Source of the DNA: Sabulicella rubraurantiaca
GTDB lineage: Bacteria; Pseudomonadota; Alphaproteobacteria; Acetobacterales; Acetobacteraceae
DNA: 64,000 bases
Direction: 5' to 3'
Assembly: GCF_017355885.1 (NCBI RefSeq)
Contig: NZ_JAFEUU010000005.1
Location: forward strand, 248,001-312,000
The notes beneath the pieces were generated by a model. It had not been told where the DNA came from. It did not search any database and saw only the letters and a list, made by a program, of their open reading frames with translations. A program made the translations under genes and the position numbers. Below, piece by piece: positions 16,247-24,792 of the stretch (positions are counted from its first letter, which is position 1; each line of letters begins with the position of its first letter).

Positions 16247-17221
16247 TCAGCGCATCTCAAGAGAGATGCCGTTGGCCTGGATGACGCGCCGCCACTTCTC
16301 GCGCTCCTCGGCGATGCGGGCCTCGATGGCGCTTTCCTCCATCGGGCCGGGCAGCGTCATTCCGGCCTCGGTGAAGCGGCGGATGAAGGCCTCGTCGCGC
16401 TGCACATGCGCGAGCGCCTCCCGCAGCCGCGCCACGGCGGCATCCGGCGCCGCGCGATGGGTGGCGAGGCCGAACCACGTATCGGCCGAGTAGTCCGGGA
16501 AGCCGCTTTCGGCCAGGGTCGGCACGTCGGGCAGCATGGGGTGGCGGGTCTTCGAGGCGACGGCAAGCGGGCGCATCACCCCGTCGCGGATCTGCGGCAT
16601 GGCGTTGCCAAGCACGTCGAACATCATATGCGCCTCGCCGCGCTGGAGCGCGAGATGCGAGGGCGCGCTGCCATTGTAGACGACGCCCTGCATCTCGATG
16701 CCCGCCGCCATGCGGAACATCTCCGCCGCCAGCTCCAGCGGGTTGCCGCGCCCGACCGAAGCGTAGTTCAGGCCGCCGCGCCTTTGCCGCGCCCCTTCGA
16801 CGAAATCCTGCACGGTTCGCGCGGGGAAGTCGCGATGGACGATCATCACGAAGGGCGTCTCGGCCACGATGCCGAAGACGCGAAGGTCGCGCTGCGCGTC
16901 GAAGGGCATGTTGCGATAGAGCAGCGGGTTGGTGACGTAGCCCGCACCGCTGGTGAAGACCATCGTGTGCCCATCCGGCGGTGCTTGCGCCGTCTGCTGA
17001 TGGCCGATGATGGTTGCGGCGCCGGGGCGGCTTTCGGGCACGACGGGCTGGCCCAGCACGTCGCCCATGCCCTGGGCCATGATGCGGCTCATGATGTCGG
17101 CGAGGCCGCCGGGCGCATAGGGAATCACCAGCCGCACCGGACGCTGTGGGAAGCCCTGGGCGCGCAGGGGAGCAGGTGGAGCGAGCAGGGCGCCGAGCGC
17201 CAGGGTGCGGCGGGCGATCAT
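16247..17221 (-). CDS. Bug family tripartite tricarboxylate transporter substrate-binding protein
   Basis: A 324-residue receptor with a signal peptide (MIARRTLALGALLAPPAPL, cleavage near RAQG). Bug motifs are FPQRPVRLVIPYAPGG, PESRPGAATIIG and a pocket loop VVYNGSAPSHLALQRGE. It converges with the ribonucleotide reductase gene, 12 bases apart, and is divergent from the flavin oxidoreductase-ligase pair at 17312. The 90-bp shared promoter region suggests the ligand feeds that pair. GAGGACCCC before the ATG at 17221 acts as the ribosome-binding site. Confidence 0.9.
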   Translation of the reverse strand: MIARRTLALGALLAPPAPLRAQGFPQRPVRLVIPYAPGGLADIMSRIMAQGMGDVLGQPVVPESRPGAATIIGHQQTAQAPPDGHTMVFTSGAGYVTNPLLYRNMPFDAQRDLRVFGIVAETPFVMIVHRDFPARTVQDFVEGARQRRGGLNYASVGRGNPLELAAEMFRMAAGIEMQGVVYNGSAPSHLALQRGEAHMMFDVLGNAMPQIRDGVMRPLAVASKTRHPMLPDVPTLAESGFPDYSADTWFGLATHRAAPDAAVARLREALAHVQRDEAFIRRFTEAGMTLPGPMEESAIEARIAEEREKWRRVIQANGISLEMR

Positions 17222-17311
17222 GGGGTCCTCCGATATCGTTGAGACGATGGTGCGATTGCCGCGCGTCCCGAGTCCAGACAGCATGGCGCAGAGATCGAGG
17301 GAGTGGACCGC

Positions 17312-18238
17312 ATGTTCGAGGGGCGCCTCGCCCTGCCGCTGATCGCGGCGCCGATGTTCCGCGTGTCGGGACCGGACCTCGTCATTGCGGCCTGCCGCGC
17401 TGGCGTGATCGGCGCCTTCCCGGGGGCGAATTGCCGCTCGCCGGAAGAGCTGGACGGATGGCTCACGCGTATCGGCGGCGCGGTGACGCCGCGCGACGCG
17501 CCCTGGTGCCTCAACCTCATCATGCGGCGCGTCACGCTGCGCGAGGAATTGGCTGTGCTGCTGCGCCATCGGCCGGAGATCGTCATCACCTCCGTCGGCG
17601 CCCCCGACCCGGTGATCGCGCCGCTGCATGATGCGGGCTGCCTGGTGCTGGCCGATGTCGCCTCGTTGCGCCATGCCGAGAAGGCGCTGCGCGCGGGGGC
17701 GGACGGGCTCATCCTGCTGACGGCGGGTGCGGGCGGGCAGACGGGCTGGGCCAATGGCTTCGCCTTCGCCCGCGCGGTTCGCGCCATGACCGACAAGCCT
17801 TTGGTGATGGCGGGCGGCATCAGCGACGGCGCGGCGCTGCTGGCGGCGCGCGCGCTCGGCTGCGAGCTCGGCTACATGGGCACGAAGTTCATCGCCACCG
17901 AAGAAAGCATCGCCGACCCGGCCTATAAGCGCATGCTGGTGGAGAGCACCCTGGACGACATCCTGCTCTCCAAGGCCTTCACCGGGCTAGAGACGAACAC
18001 GCTGATCCCCTCCATTCGCGCCGCCGGGCTCGACCCCGCGCAACTGCCGGCCGACATGACGGAGGAGCGCGCGGGCGCGCTCTATGGCAGCGGCGGCAGC
18101 AGGGGCATCCGCCGCTGGAAGGATGTGTGGAGCGCGGGTCACTCCGTCTCCGGCGTCCGCGCAATCCCGAGCGTGGCAGAGATGGTGGCGGAGACGCAGC
18201 GCGAGTACGAGGCGGCACGGGGAGCGCTGGCGGCATGA
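17312..18238 (+). CDS. Nitronate monooxygenase-like FMN oxidoreductase
   Basis: A 308-residue TIM-barrel flavoprotein. N-terminal PLIAAPMFRVSGPDLVIAA and the phosphate-binding segments VMAGGISDGAAL and GYMGTKFIATEES are typical of the nitronate monooxygenase/2-nitropropane dioxygenase family. Canonical class I enzymes have AGGHxG with a catalytic His; here it is AGAGGQTGW, with Gln in that place. The reaction may therefore be an enoyl reduction or other FMN chemistry rather than nitronate oxidation. The gene ends in an ATGA overlap with an acyl-CoA synthetase, so both likely act on the same acid. The ATG at 17312 has GAGGGA about 10 bases upstream. Confidence 0.85.
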   Translation: MFEGRLALPLIAAPMFRVSGPDLVIAACRAGVIGAFPGANCRSPEELDGWLTRIGGAVTPRDAPWCLNLIMRRVTLREELAVLLRHRPEIVITSVGAPDPVIAPLHDAGCLVLADVASLRHAEKALRAGADGLILLTAGAGGQTGWANGFAFARAVRAMTDKPLVMAGGISDGAALLAARALGCELGYMGTKFIATEESIADPAYKRMLVESTLDDILLSKAFTGLETNTLIPSIRAAGLDPAQLPADMTEERAGALYGSGGSRGIRRWKDVWSAGHSVSGVRAIPSVAEMVAETQREYEAARGALAA

Positions 18239-19782
18239 ACACGGGCCCGACCTTTCCCTCGCTGGCTCTGCGCGCGCTGCGGCGGCGGCCGGACCGTGCC
18301 TGCTTCGTCGAGGGTGGCGCAGAAGTGAGCGGAGGCGCGGCGTCCGATTTCATCGGGCGCGTCCAGACGGTGCTGGCAGCGCAGGGGCTGGGCGCGGGGG
18401 ACCGTATCGCGCTGCTTTCGCCCAATCGCTGGGAGGCCTGGTGCGTCGGCGTTGCCGCGCAGGCGCTGGGAGCCGCGACGACCTGGCTGCATCCGCTCGG
18501 TGCGGCGGAGGCGCATCGCTTCCAGATCGAGGATAGCGGAGCGAAGCACCTCGTCGTGGACGCGGCTTCCTATGGCGCGCGCGGGGCGGAGCTCGCGGCC
18601 TCCCTGCCTGGGCTGAATCTGCTCACCGTCGGTGCGCATGAGGCGGGGTTGGACCTGATCCGCGCCGCGGAGGAGGCGGGTTCGCGAACGGCGCGGGACG
18701 TGTCGAAGCCCGAGGACCTTGCGGCGTTGAACTACACCGGCGGAACGACCGGGCGGCCCAAGGGGGTGATGCGCGCCTCGGGTGGGTTGGCGCAGATGGC
18801 GGTGACGGTGATGGCGGAGTTCGAGTGGGCGGCACGGCCGCGCTTCCTCGCCGTCGCGCCCATCTCCCACGTCGCGGGGACCAATGTCGTGCCTGTGTTG
18901 CTGCGCGGTGGCAGCGTCCACCTGCTGGGCCGCTTCGAGCCGGAGGAGTTGCTGCGCGCCATCGAAGCCGCACGCATCACCACGACGCTGATGGTGCCGA
19001 GCATGATCTACCGGCTGCTCGACCATCCGCGCCTGGGCGAGTTCGACCTTTCGTCACTCGACCTGCTGCTCTATGGCGCATCGCCCATGGCACCCACGCG
19101 CCTCGCCGAGGGGCTGGAGCGCATCGGTCCGGTCTTCTCCCAGCTTTACGGGCAGAGCGAGTGCTATCCGATCGCGAGCCTGCCGCGCGAGGACCATGAC
19201 CCGGCGCGGCCCGAGCTGCTGGCCGCCTGCGGCTTCCCGGCCGCGGCGAGCGAGGTGGCGCTGCTGGATGGCGACGGCAACGAAGTGCCGGTCGGTGCGG
19301 CGGGCGAGATCTGCGTCCGCTCGCCCTGCGTGATGCAGGGCTATTGGCGACAGCCCGAGCAGACGGCGGATGCCTTCGCCGGCGGCTGGCTGCATACAGG
19401 TGACATCGCCACGCGAGACGAGGTGGGGCGCCTCACCATCGTGGACCGCAAGAAGGACATGGTGGTGAGTGGCGGCTTCAACGTCTATCCGCGCGAGGTG
19501 GAGGACGTGCTGGCCACCCATCCAGCCGTCGCCATGGCGGCGGTGATCGGCGTGCCCGACCCGCAATGGGGCGAGGCGGTGAAAGCCGTGGTGGTGCTGC
19601 GCGACGGCCAGCGCGCGACGGCGACCGAACTCGTGGAGCTGGTGCGCGCCCGCAAGGGCAGGCTGCACGCGCCCAAACAGGTGGAGTTCGCGGAATCCCT
19701 GCCGCTGACGCCGCTGGGCAAGCTGGACAAGAAGGCGCTGCGCGCGCGGCATTGGGAGGGCGAGGGCAGGGGGGTGGCCTAG
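18235..19782 (+). CDS. AMP-dependent acyl-CoA synthetase/ligase
   Basis: A 515-residue member of the ANL superfamily, which activates a carboxylic acid to the acyl-adenylate and then the CoA thioester. Motifs seen: P-loop YTGGTTGRPKGV (about 164-175), substrate/ATP block LYGQSECYP, hinge block GWLHTGDIATRDEVGRL with DRKKDMVVSGGFNVYP, and the C-terminal adenylation Lys in TPLGKLDKKAL. It overlaps the preceding gene by four bases. The chain-length preference cannot be told. Together with the FMN oxidoreductase and the divergent Bug receptor it may form a three-gene uptake-activation-reduction unit. Confidence 0.9.
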   Translation: MNTGPTFPSLALRALRRRPDRACFVEGGAEVSGGAASDFIGRVQTVLAAQGLGAGDRIALLSPNRWEAWCVGVAAQALGAATTWLHPLGAAEAHRFQIEDSGAKHLVVDAASYGARGAELAASLPGLNLLTVGAHEAGLDLIRAAEEAGSRTARDVSKPEDLAALNYTGGTTGRPKGVMRASGGLAQMAVTVMAEFEWAARPRFLAVAPISHVAGTNVVPVLLRGGSVHLLGRFEPEELLRAIEAARITTTLMVPSMIYRLLDHPRLGEFDLSSLDLLLYGASPMAPTRLAEGLERIGPVFSQLYGQSECYPIASLPREDHDPARPELLAACGFPAAASEVALLDGDGNEVPVGAAGEICVRSPCVMQGYWRQPEQTADAFAGGWLHTGDIATRDEVGRLTIVDRKKDMVVSGGFNVYPREVEDVLATHPAVAMAAVIGVPDPQWGEAVKAVVVLRDGQRATATELVELVRARKGRLHAPKQVEFAESLPLTPLGKLDKKALRARHWEGEGRGVA

Positions 19783-19788
19783 GCGAGG

Positions 19789-19820
19789 CCACGCGGCGTC
19801 TCCCCTGCTTAGGCGCGTGG
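19789..19820. terminator. Hairpin between convergent genes
   Basis: CCACGCG (19789-19795) pairs with CGCGTGG (19814-19820) across an 18-base loop, between the ligase stop and the kinase stop. There is no T-tract. It could serve both converging transcripts. Confidence 0.3.
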
Positions 19821-19823
19821 AGG

Positions 19824-21923
19824 CTACTCAGCGTCGGCGGGCGCCTTCTGCCCCTCTGAGCCTTGCGGTGGGCGCGGGGTCCCAGGCTTCCCAGGGGCGC
19901 TGCCGAACCCCATGGTCACGACACAGGAGAAGCCATCGGCCGCCCAATGCCGCTCCACCGACCCATCGCGCTGCGCTTCCACCAGCCGGTTGATGACGCG
20001 GGTGCCGAAGCCCTGCCGCTTGGGTGCCTCAGCCGGCGGCCCGTTCCGCTCGGTCCAGCGCAGGCACAGCAGCCCCGCCGCGTCATCCCGCTCCCAGCTG
20101 ACCTCGACCGTGCCGCCTGGAACCGAGAGGGCGCCATACTTCGTCGCGTTGGTCGCCAGCTCATGCAGCAGGAGCGAGATGGTCTGGGCTGCCTCCGCCG
20201 CCACGACGAGCGGAGGCCCTGATAGGCGCGCGCGAGGCTGCGGCCCGCCCGACGGAGCCAGGAAGGGTGCAAGCTCCCCCTCCACGAGGGCCTGGAGGTC
20301 GGCGCCGGTCCAGCGCGCGTCGGCCAGAAGGGCATGCGTGCGGGCAAGCGCAGCCACGCGTCCCTCGATGGCCCGGGCATAGGCTTCCACCTCTGTCTTG
20401 GGGGTTAGGCGGACCGCGGCCAGCACGACGGCCAGCGCATTCTTGGCGCGGTGATCAACCTCCCCCGCGAGCAGGGCGCGGGCCTCTTCGGCCTGCCGAC
20501 GCTCAGTGATGTCCTGCAGGATGGTCAGGATGCGCAGCGGCCGCCCGGTTCCGCGTTCGAGGATCACGGAGGCGCTGGCCCGGACCCAGGTCAGCTTGCG
20601 ATCTGGCCGCATCACGCGGCCTTCGACCTGGATCGCGCGGCGCTTCCGGCGGGCGAGCGTCGCCGGTGTCCGTCCCCGATCCTCGGGATGCACGAGATCG
20701 TCGGGGACGAGATGGCCGACCAGCTCCGCCTCCTCGCGCCCGACGATCTCGCAGAAGCGGCGATTGACCCTCACGTATCGCAGCGTCGCGGCATCAACCT
20801 CGGCAACGCCCGCGGCCGCCGTGTCGAAGATGGCCTGATATTCCAGCGCGCGTGCCTCCAGCGCCATCTCCGCGCGCTCGGTGGCGTGTTGGAGACGTTC
20901 GAATTCCAGCACGCCGGTGATGATGGCGGGCGGAGAGGGTCGCTCTTCGCGGTCTGGCCGGTCCGCCACGGCGTCGGCGTGTCGCATCATCGCCTGGACC
21001 GGGCGCGTGATGCGGTTCGCGACCCAGGCTGCCGCCGCCACGCCGAGCAGGACCGCCGCCAGACCACCCGCAATCAGCGTGAGAAGGGGAGTGAGCCAGC
21101 TGGCGCGGTAGCCGGCATGCGGCTCGGCGACGACGATGGTCCAGCCGGGCAAATTCGCGATGTGCTGGCCCGAGAAGATTGCGCGTCCACCGTCGCTGGC
21201 CGCCGCCTCGAAGACACGCTGGCTGCGTGCCGTCTCCGGCACCGCGCGGCTGGGCGGGAGGACCCCCAGAAGCTGTTCGTAATTGCGCGACCGCGCGACG
21301 ATCCTTCCGCCGCTATCGGCGACGGAGGCGAAGGTTTCCCCGCCCGGTGCGCGGGCGTGCAGCCTTTCCGAGAGCCGCACCAAGTCGACCGCCACGCTGA
21401 CGATGCGTGTGACCTCTCCGTTGCGGATGACGGGTGCGGCGACCACGACGATCGGCCGGCCCGTCACGCCGCCGATAATGAAGTCGGAGACGGCCACCCG
21501 CCGCGTCTCGAGCGCCTGGCCCAAGGCGCGGAAGGTCAGCGGCCCCGGGCCGGTCGCCAGCACCGCATCATCGGCGGTGGCGGTGTTCAGCAGGCGCCGG
21601 ATCGTGGGCTGCATCTCGTGCACGACGACCCAGCTGCCGAGCGGTGCCGTGAGGCTGCGGGCCCATTCCCGGAAGGCGGAAAGATCCTCGCCCTCGACCA
21701 TGGGCGAAAGGGCGAGGGAGTTTGCGATGGTGCGGTAGGTTTCGATCTCGCTTTCCACGAAGAGCGCGAGGGCGCTGGCGGTGTCCTGCAGGCGCTCCTC
21801 GAAGGCTTCGCGGTAGGAGGAGGCGAGGCGCCAAGCGGCGGTGCCGCCGGCGATCAGCGACGGCACGAGCACCGCTGCGACGAGACCCATCAGGTGGAGC
21901 CGCAGGCTGAAGGAGCGTCGCAC
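19824..21923 (-). CDS. Membrane HWE-type sensor histidine kinase with extracellular sensor and PAS domain
   Basis: A 699-residue kinase. TM1 lies near residues 10-32 (GLVAAVLVPSLIAGG) and an extracytoplasmic Cache-like domain about 35-280. TM2 is about 288-315 (LLTLIAGGLAAVLLGVAAA), followed by HAMP-like RITRPVQAMMRHADAV and a PAS domain (about 355-480). The H-box has His491 in EVDHRAKNAL and the ATP-binding N-box begins HELATNATKYGAL at 587, as in the HWE family. No response regulator is adjacent, which is common for HWE kinases in this group. The GTG at 21923 is preferred because a longer frame would run into the divergent YaiI gene; a start at the internal ATG (MGLVAA) would cut TM1. Confidence 0.85.
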   Translation of the reverse strand: MRRSFSLRLHLMGLVAAVLVPSLIAGGTAAWRLASSYREAFEERLQDTASALALFVESEIETYRTIANSLALSPMVEGEDLSAFREWARSLTAPLGSWVVVHEMQPTIRRLLNTATADDAVLATGPGPLTFRALGQALETRRVAVSDFIIGGVTGRPIVVVAAPVIRNGEVTRIVSVAVDLVRLSERLHARAPGGETFASVADSGGRIVARSRNYEQLLGVLPPSRAVPETARSQRVFEAAASDGGRAIFSGQHIANLPGWTIVVAEPHAGYRASWLTPLLTLIAGGLAAVLLGVAAAAWVANRITRPVQAMMRHADAVADRPDREERPSPPAIITGVLEFERLQHATERAEMALEARALEYQAIFDTAAAGVAEVDAATLRYVRVNRRFCEIVGREEAELVGHLVPDDLVHPEDRGRTPATLARRKRRAIQVEGRVMRPDRKLTWVRASASVILERGTGRPLRILTILQDITERRQAEEARALLAGEVDHRAKNALAVVLAAVRLTPKTEVEAYARAIEGRVAALARTHALLADARWTGADLQALVEGELAPFLAPSGGPQPRARLSGPPLVVAAEAAQTISLLLHELATNATKYGALSVPGGTVEVSWERDDAAGLLCLRWTERNGPPAEAPKRQGFGTRVINRLVEAQRDGSVERHWAADGFSCVVTMGFGSAPGKPGTPRPPQGSEGQKAPADAE

Positions 21924-22041
21924 GTGTTGGGGTCCCCGTTCAGCGAACCCATACGACGGTGAGATGCCTCGTGACCAGAGGCATGTCTTGGCGAGGGGAC
22001 CATGCTTGCGGCGGCGCTGCCGGCCGCGCATGGTCCGGACC

Positions 22042-22536
22042 ATGACGACACTCTACGTGGATGGAGACGCCTGCCCGGTGCGAGAGGAGGTGTTTCGCGT
22101 GGCCACGCGCCGCGACCTGCCCGTGGTGGTGGTGAGCAACGGAGCCCGTGCCGCCCGCCCCTCCGGCCTGCCGAATGTGCGCGATGTGCTGGTCGCGGAG
22201 GGCGCGGATGCCGCGGATGACTGGATCGTCGAGCACATCGCCCGAGGCGATGTCTGCATCACGGCCGATATCCCGCTGGCCGCGCGATGCCTGGAGCGAA
22301 GCGCGCGGGCGCTCTCCCCGCGCGGCCGGCCCTGGACCACGGACAATATCGGCGGGGCGCTTGCCGGGCGGGAGATCGCGCAGAGCCGGCGCGATGCCGG
22401 CCTGATGGCGGGCGGTCCTTCGCCGCTGACCCGCGAGGACCGGTCCCGGTTCCTGGCGGCGCTGGACGCGGCGGTGGAGGCGGCACGGAGGGACCTCCTG
22501 GCCCCGCCGTCCCGGCCCTGGGTGTCATTCGAGTAG
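22042..22536 (+). CDS. YaiI/YqxD (UPF0178, DUF188) family protein
   Basis: A 164-residue cytoplasmic protein. It opens with LYVDGDACPVREEVFRVA and has the later family blocks ADDWIVEHIARGDVCITADIPLA and RPWTTDNIGGALAGRE. The conserved Asp residues resemble a PIN-like metal site, but the biochemical role of the family is unknown. It is divergent from the HWE kinase and its end overlaps the convergent AraC gene by 12 bases. Confidence 0.88.
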   Translation: MTTLYVDGDACPVREEVFRVATRRDLPVVVVSNGARAARPSGLPNVRDVLVAEGADAADDWIVEHIARGDVCITADIPLAARCLERSARALSPRGRPWTTDNIGGALAGREIAQSRRDAGLMAGGPSPLTREDRSRFLAALDAAVEAARRDLLAPPSRPWVSFE

Positions 22537-23349
22537 CGAAGCATTCCGGGCCGCGCCGGCCCGCCGCTCGGCCATCGCGCCCCGCATATAGGCCTGCGGG
22601 CTGCAGCCCATCTCGGTGCGGAACGCGTAGACGAAGGCCGAGGCCGAGCCATAACCGAGTGCCATTGCCGTCTGCGTCACGCCCAGGCCGCCGCCCAGTA
22701 GCTCGATCGCCTTGAAAAGCCGCAGGCGCCGCCGCCAGGAGCGCAGGCTCATGCCCAGCTCCGCCTCGAAGCGCCGCGCCAGCGTCCGCTCCGACATGCC
22801 GAGTTCACGCCCCCATGCCTCCGGCCCGCGCTCGTCCGCCGGGTTGGCGTAGAGCGCTTGGCACAGCGTGACCAGGGAAGCGTCGCGCGGCCAGGGGAGG
22901 GCACCGGGCAGGGGCTGCGCACGCCGCAACTGGTCAAGGATGAGTGCCGTGACACGCCCCATATAGCCGTCATCCTCGCCCTGGCCTTCGATCTCTGCGG
23001 CCTCGATGATCAGCGCCTGCAGCAGGGGGGAGACGCCGAACACCGTCGGACTCGCAGGCAGGCCCTCGCCAGCCTCCTCCGCGATCCACAGGCTGCGGAA
23101 CTCCGCACCTAGCAGGGACCCGACCCGGTGACGCAGGCCGGTCGGCAGCCAGACCGCCTGCTCTGTCGAGATCGCGAAGGACTGCCCCTCGACCGCCACC
23201 GTCAGCACGCCGGAGATCGCGTAGACGACCTGGTGCCAAGCATGAGCATGCTCAGGGAAATAATGCCGCGCCGGGATGGACTGCGCCCGGACCGTCATGG
23301 GACGGGGCGGCTTGGCCCCGGGCGGCGCGGCAAGGGTTTCCCAGCGCAC
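22525..23349 (-). CDS. AraC family transcriptional regulator with N-terminal cupin
   Basis: A 274-residue regulator. Residues about 20-95 are a cupin sensor (HYFPEHAHAWHQVVYAISG with paired His). The last 110 residues contain two helix-turn-helix units: WGRELGMSERTLARRFEAEL, and then TQTAMALGYGSASAFVYAFR. It is divergent from the TPR-MFS-YdhR operon with a 109-bp gap and most likely controls it. The family usually activates export or degradation genes upon binding a small molecule. The 3' end overlaps the YaiI gene by 12 bases. Confidence 0.88.
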   Translation of the reverse strand: MRWETLAAPPGAKPPRPMTVRAQSIPARHYFPEHAHAWHQVVYAISGVLTVAVEGQSFAISTEQAVWLPTGLRHRVGSLLGAEFRSLWIAEEAGEGLPASPTVFGVSPLLQALIIEAAEIEGQGEDDGYMGRVTALILDQLRRAQPLPGALPWPRDASLVTLCQALYANPADERGPEAWGRELGMSERTLARRFEAELGMSLRSWRRRLRLFKAIELLGGGLGVTQTAMALGYGSASAFVYAFRTEMGCSPQAYMRGAMAERRAGAARNASLLE

Positions 23350-23458
23350 TGTGTGGTTCCGCTTTGGCGTCTATTCTACATGAATTGGCGGTCCGTCGAA
23401 AGACGGCCACGGGGCCGTGGCTTATAGAGAAGCCAGTCCCAGGAATGAGGGAAATGCC

Positions 23459-24778
23459 ATGGCTCGCCTCGACCGCCGCGGCTTGCCGCTCTCGACGACA
23501 TCGGACCGCGCCGCCGAGCGCTATCGGGAGGGCGTGGATCTTCTCCTGTCCGCCTGGCCAGGCGCGGCCGAGGCGCTGGAGGAGGCGTTCGCCACCGATC
23601 CCGACTTCGCCCTCGCCCATGCCGCGCGCGCCCGCCTCCACGCCATCCGCGCCGAACCGGCCGAAGCGCGTGCGAGCATTGCGAAGGCGACGGAACTCGT
23701 CCGGCGGAACGGGACGGAGCGGGAGCGCAGCCATGTGGAGGTGCTGTCGCTTGCCATCAACGGCCAGTCGAGGCTGGCGCTGGAGCGCTCGCTCGCGCAC
23801 GCCGATGCGTGGCCGCTCGACGCGCTGATCCTGTCACTGCCGCTCGGCGCCTTCGGGCTTTTCGCCTTTTCCGGCATGGTGGACCACGACCAGGCGCGCG
23901 TGGATTTCTGCGAGCGTCACGCATCGCATTACGCGGCGGATGACTGGTGGTTCCTCACCTATCGTGGCTGGTCCCATGCCGAGAACGGCGCGGCCGAGCG
24001 CGGCCGTGCCCTGGTCGAGCGCGGCTTCAACCTGCGGCGGGAGAACGCCAACGCCGCCCATGCGCTCTCCCACGCGATGCACGAGGCCGGGGCGGGCGAG
24101 GAAGCCGAGAGGCTGATCGAAGCCTGGCTGCCCGGCTATGACCGCAGTGGCACGCTGCACGGCCACATCGCCTGGCACGCGACGCTAGGCGCGCTGGAGC
24201 GCGGCGACACGGAGCGGGCGCTCGGCATCTACGGACAGTATGTGCGGCCCGCGGTCTCGGCCGGGCTGCCGATCAACGTGGTGACGGACACGGCGTCGTT
24301 CCTGTGGCGGCTTCAGGCCTATGGCCATGTGGTTCCCGAGGGTCTGTGGCAGGAGGCGGCTTCCTATGCGAAGCCGGCCTTCGGTCAGCCCGGCCTCGCC
24401 TTCGCCGATACCCACATGGCCATCCTCGAGGCTGCCATGGGGGATCGCGAGGCGGTTGGGCGCCGCACCGACGCGGTGACGCGCCTTGTCGAGGCGGGGA
24501 GCTACGCCGCGGGGCCGGTGGTGCCGGCGATTTGCCGCGCGGCGCTGGCCTTCGCCGAAGGGGATTACGCGGGTTGCGCGCGCATCCTGGAGCCGGTCGC
24601 GGCCGAGGTCGCGCGCATCGGCGGCAGCGGCGCCCAGCGCGAGATGCTGGAGGACATGCTCCTTCTCGCCGAGCTGCGCGGCGGCGAGGCCGCGAAGGCC
24701 CGCGCGTTGCTCGATCGCCGACTGCACCGCCGCCCGTCGCCGCGGGACACGCGTTGGCTCGGCCTGCTGACCGCCTGA
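23459..24778 (+). CDS. Tetratricopeptide-repeat protein, TTC38-like
   Basis: A 439-residue all-helical protein. It has the pattern of the TTC38 family: a basal TPR array (EALEEAFATDPDFALAHAAR), the segment DDWWFLTYRGWSHAENGA, then NAAHALSHAMHEAGAGEEAE and HGHIAWHATLGALERGD. No signal peptide or catalytic motif is seen; family members are presumed scaffolds of unknown role. It is the first gene of an operon with an MFS transporter 14 bases downstream and is divergent from an AraC regulator. An export or stress-response role with the transporter is inferred only from this arrangement. Confidence 0.78.
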   Translation: MARLDRRGLPLSTTSDRAAERYREGVDLLLSAWPGAAEALEEAFATDPDFALAHAARARLHAIRAEPAEARASIAKATELVRRNGTERERSHVEVLSLAINGQSRLALERSLAHADAWPLDALILSLPLGAFGLFAFSGMVDHDQARVDFCERHASHYAADDWWFLTYRGWSHAENGAAERGRALVERGFNLRRENANAAHALSHAMHEAGAGEEAERLIEAWLPGYDRSGTLHGHIAWHATLGALERGDTERALGIYGQYVRPAVSAGLPINVVTDTASFLWRLQAYGHVVPEGLWQEAASYAKPAFGQPGLAFADTHMAILEAAMGDREAVGRRTDAVTRLVEAGSYAAGPVVPAICRAALAFAEGDYAGCARILEPVAAEVARIGGSGAQREMLEDMLLLAELRGGEAAKARALLDRRLHRRPSPRDTRWLGLLTA

Positions 24779-24792
24779 AGGAAAACACGAAG

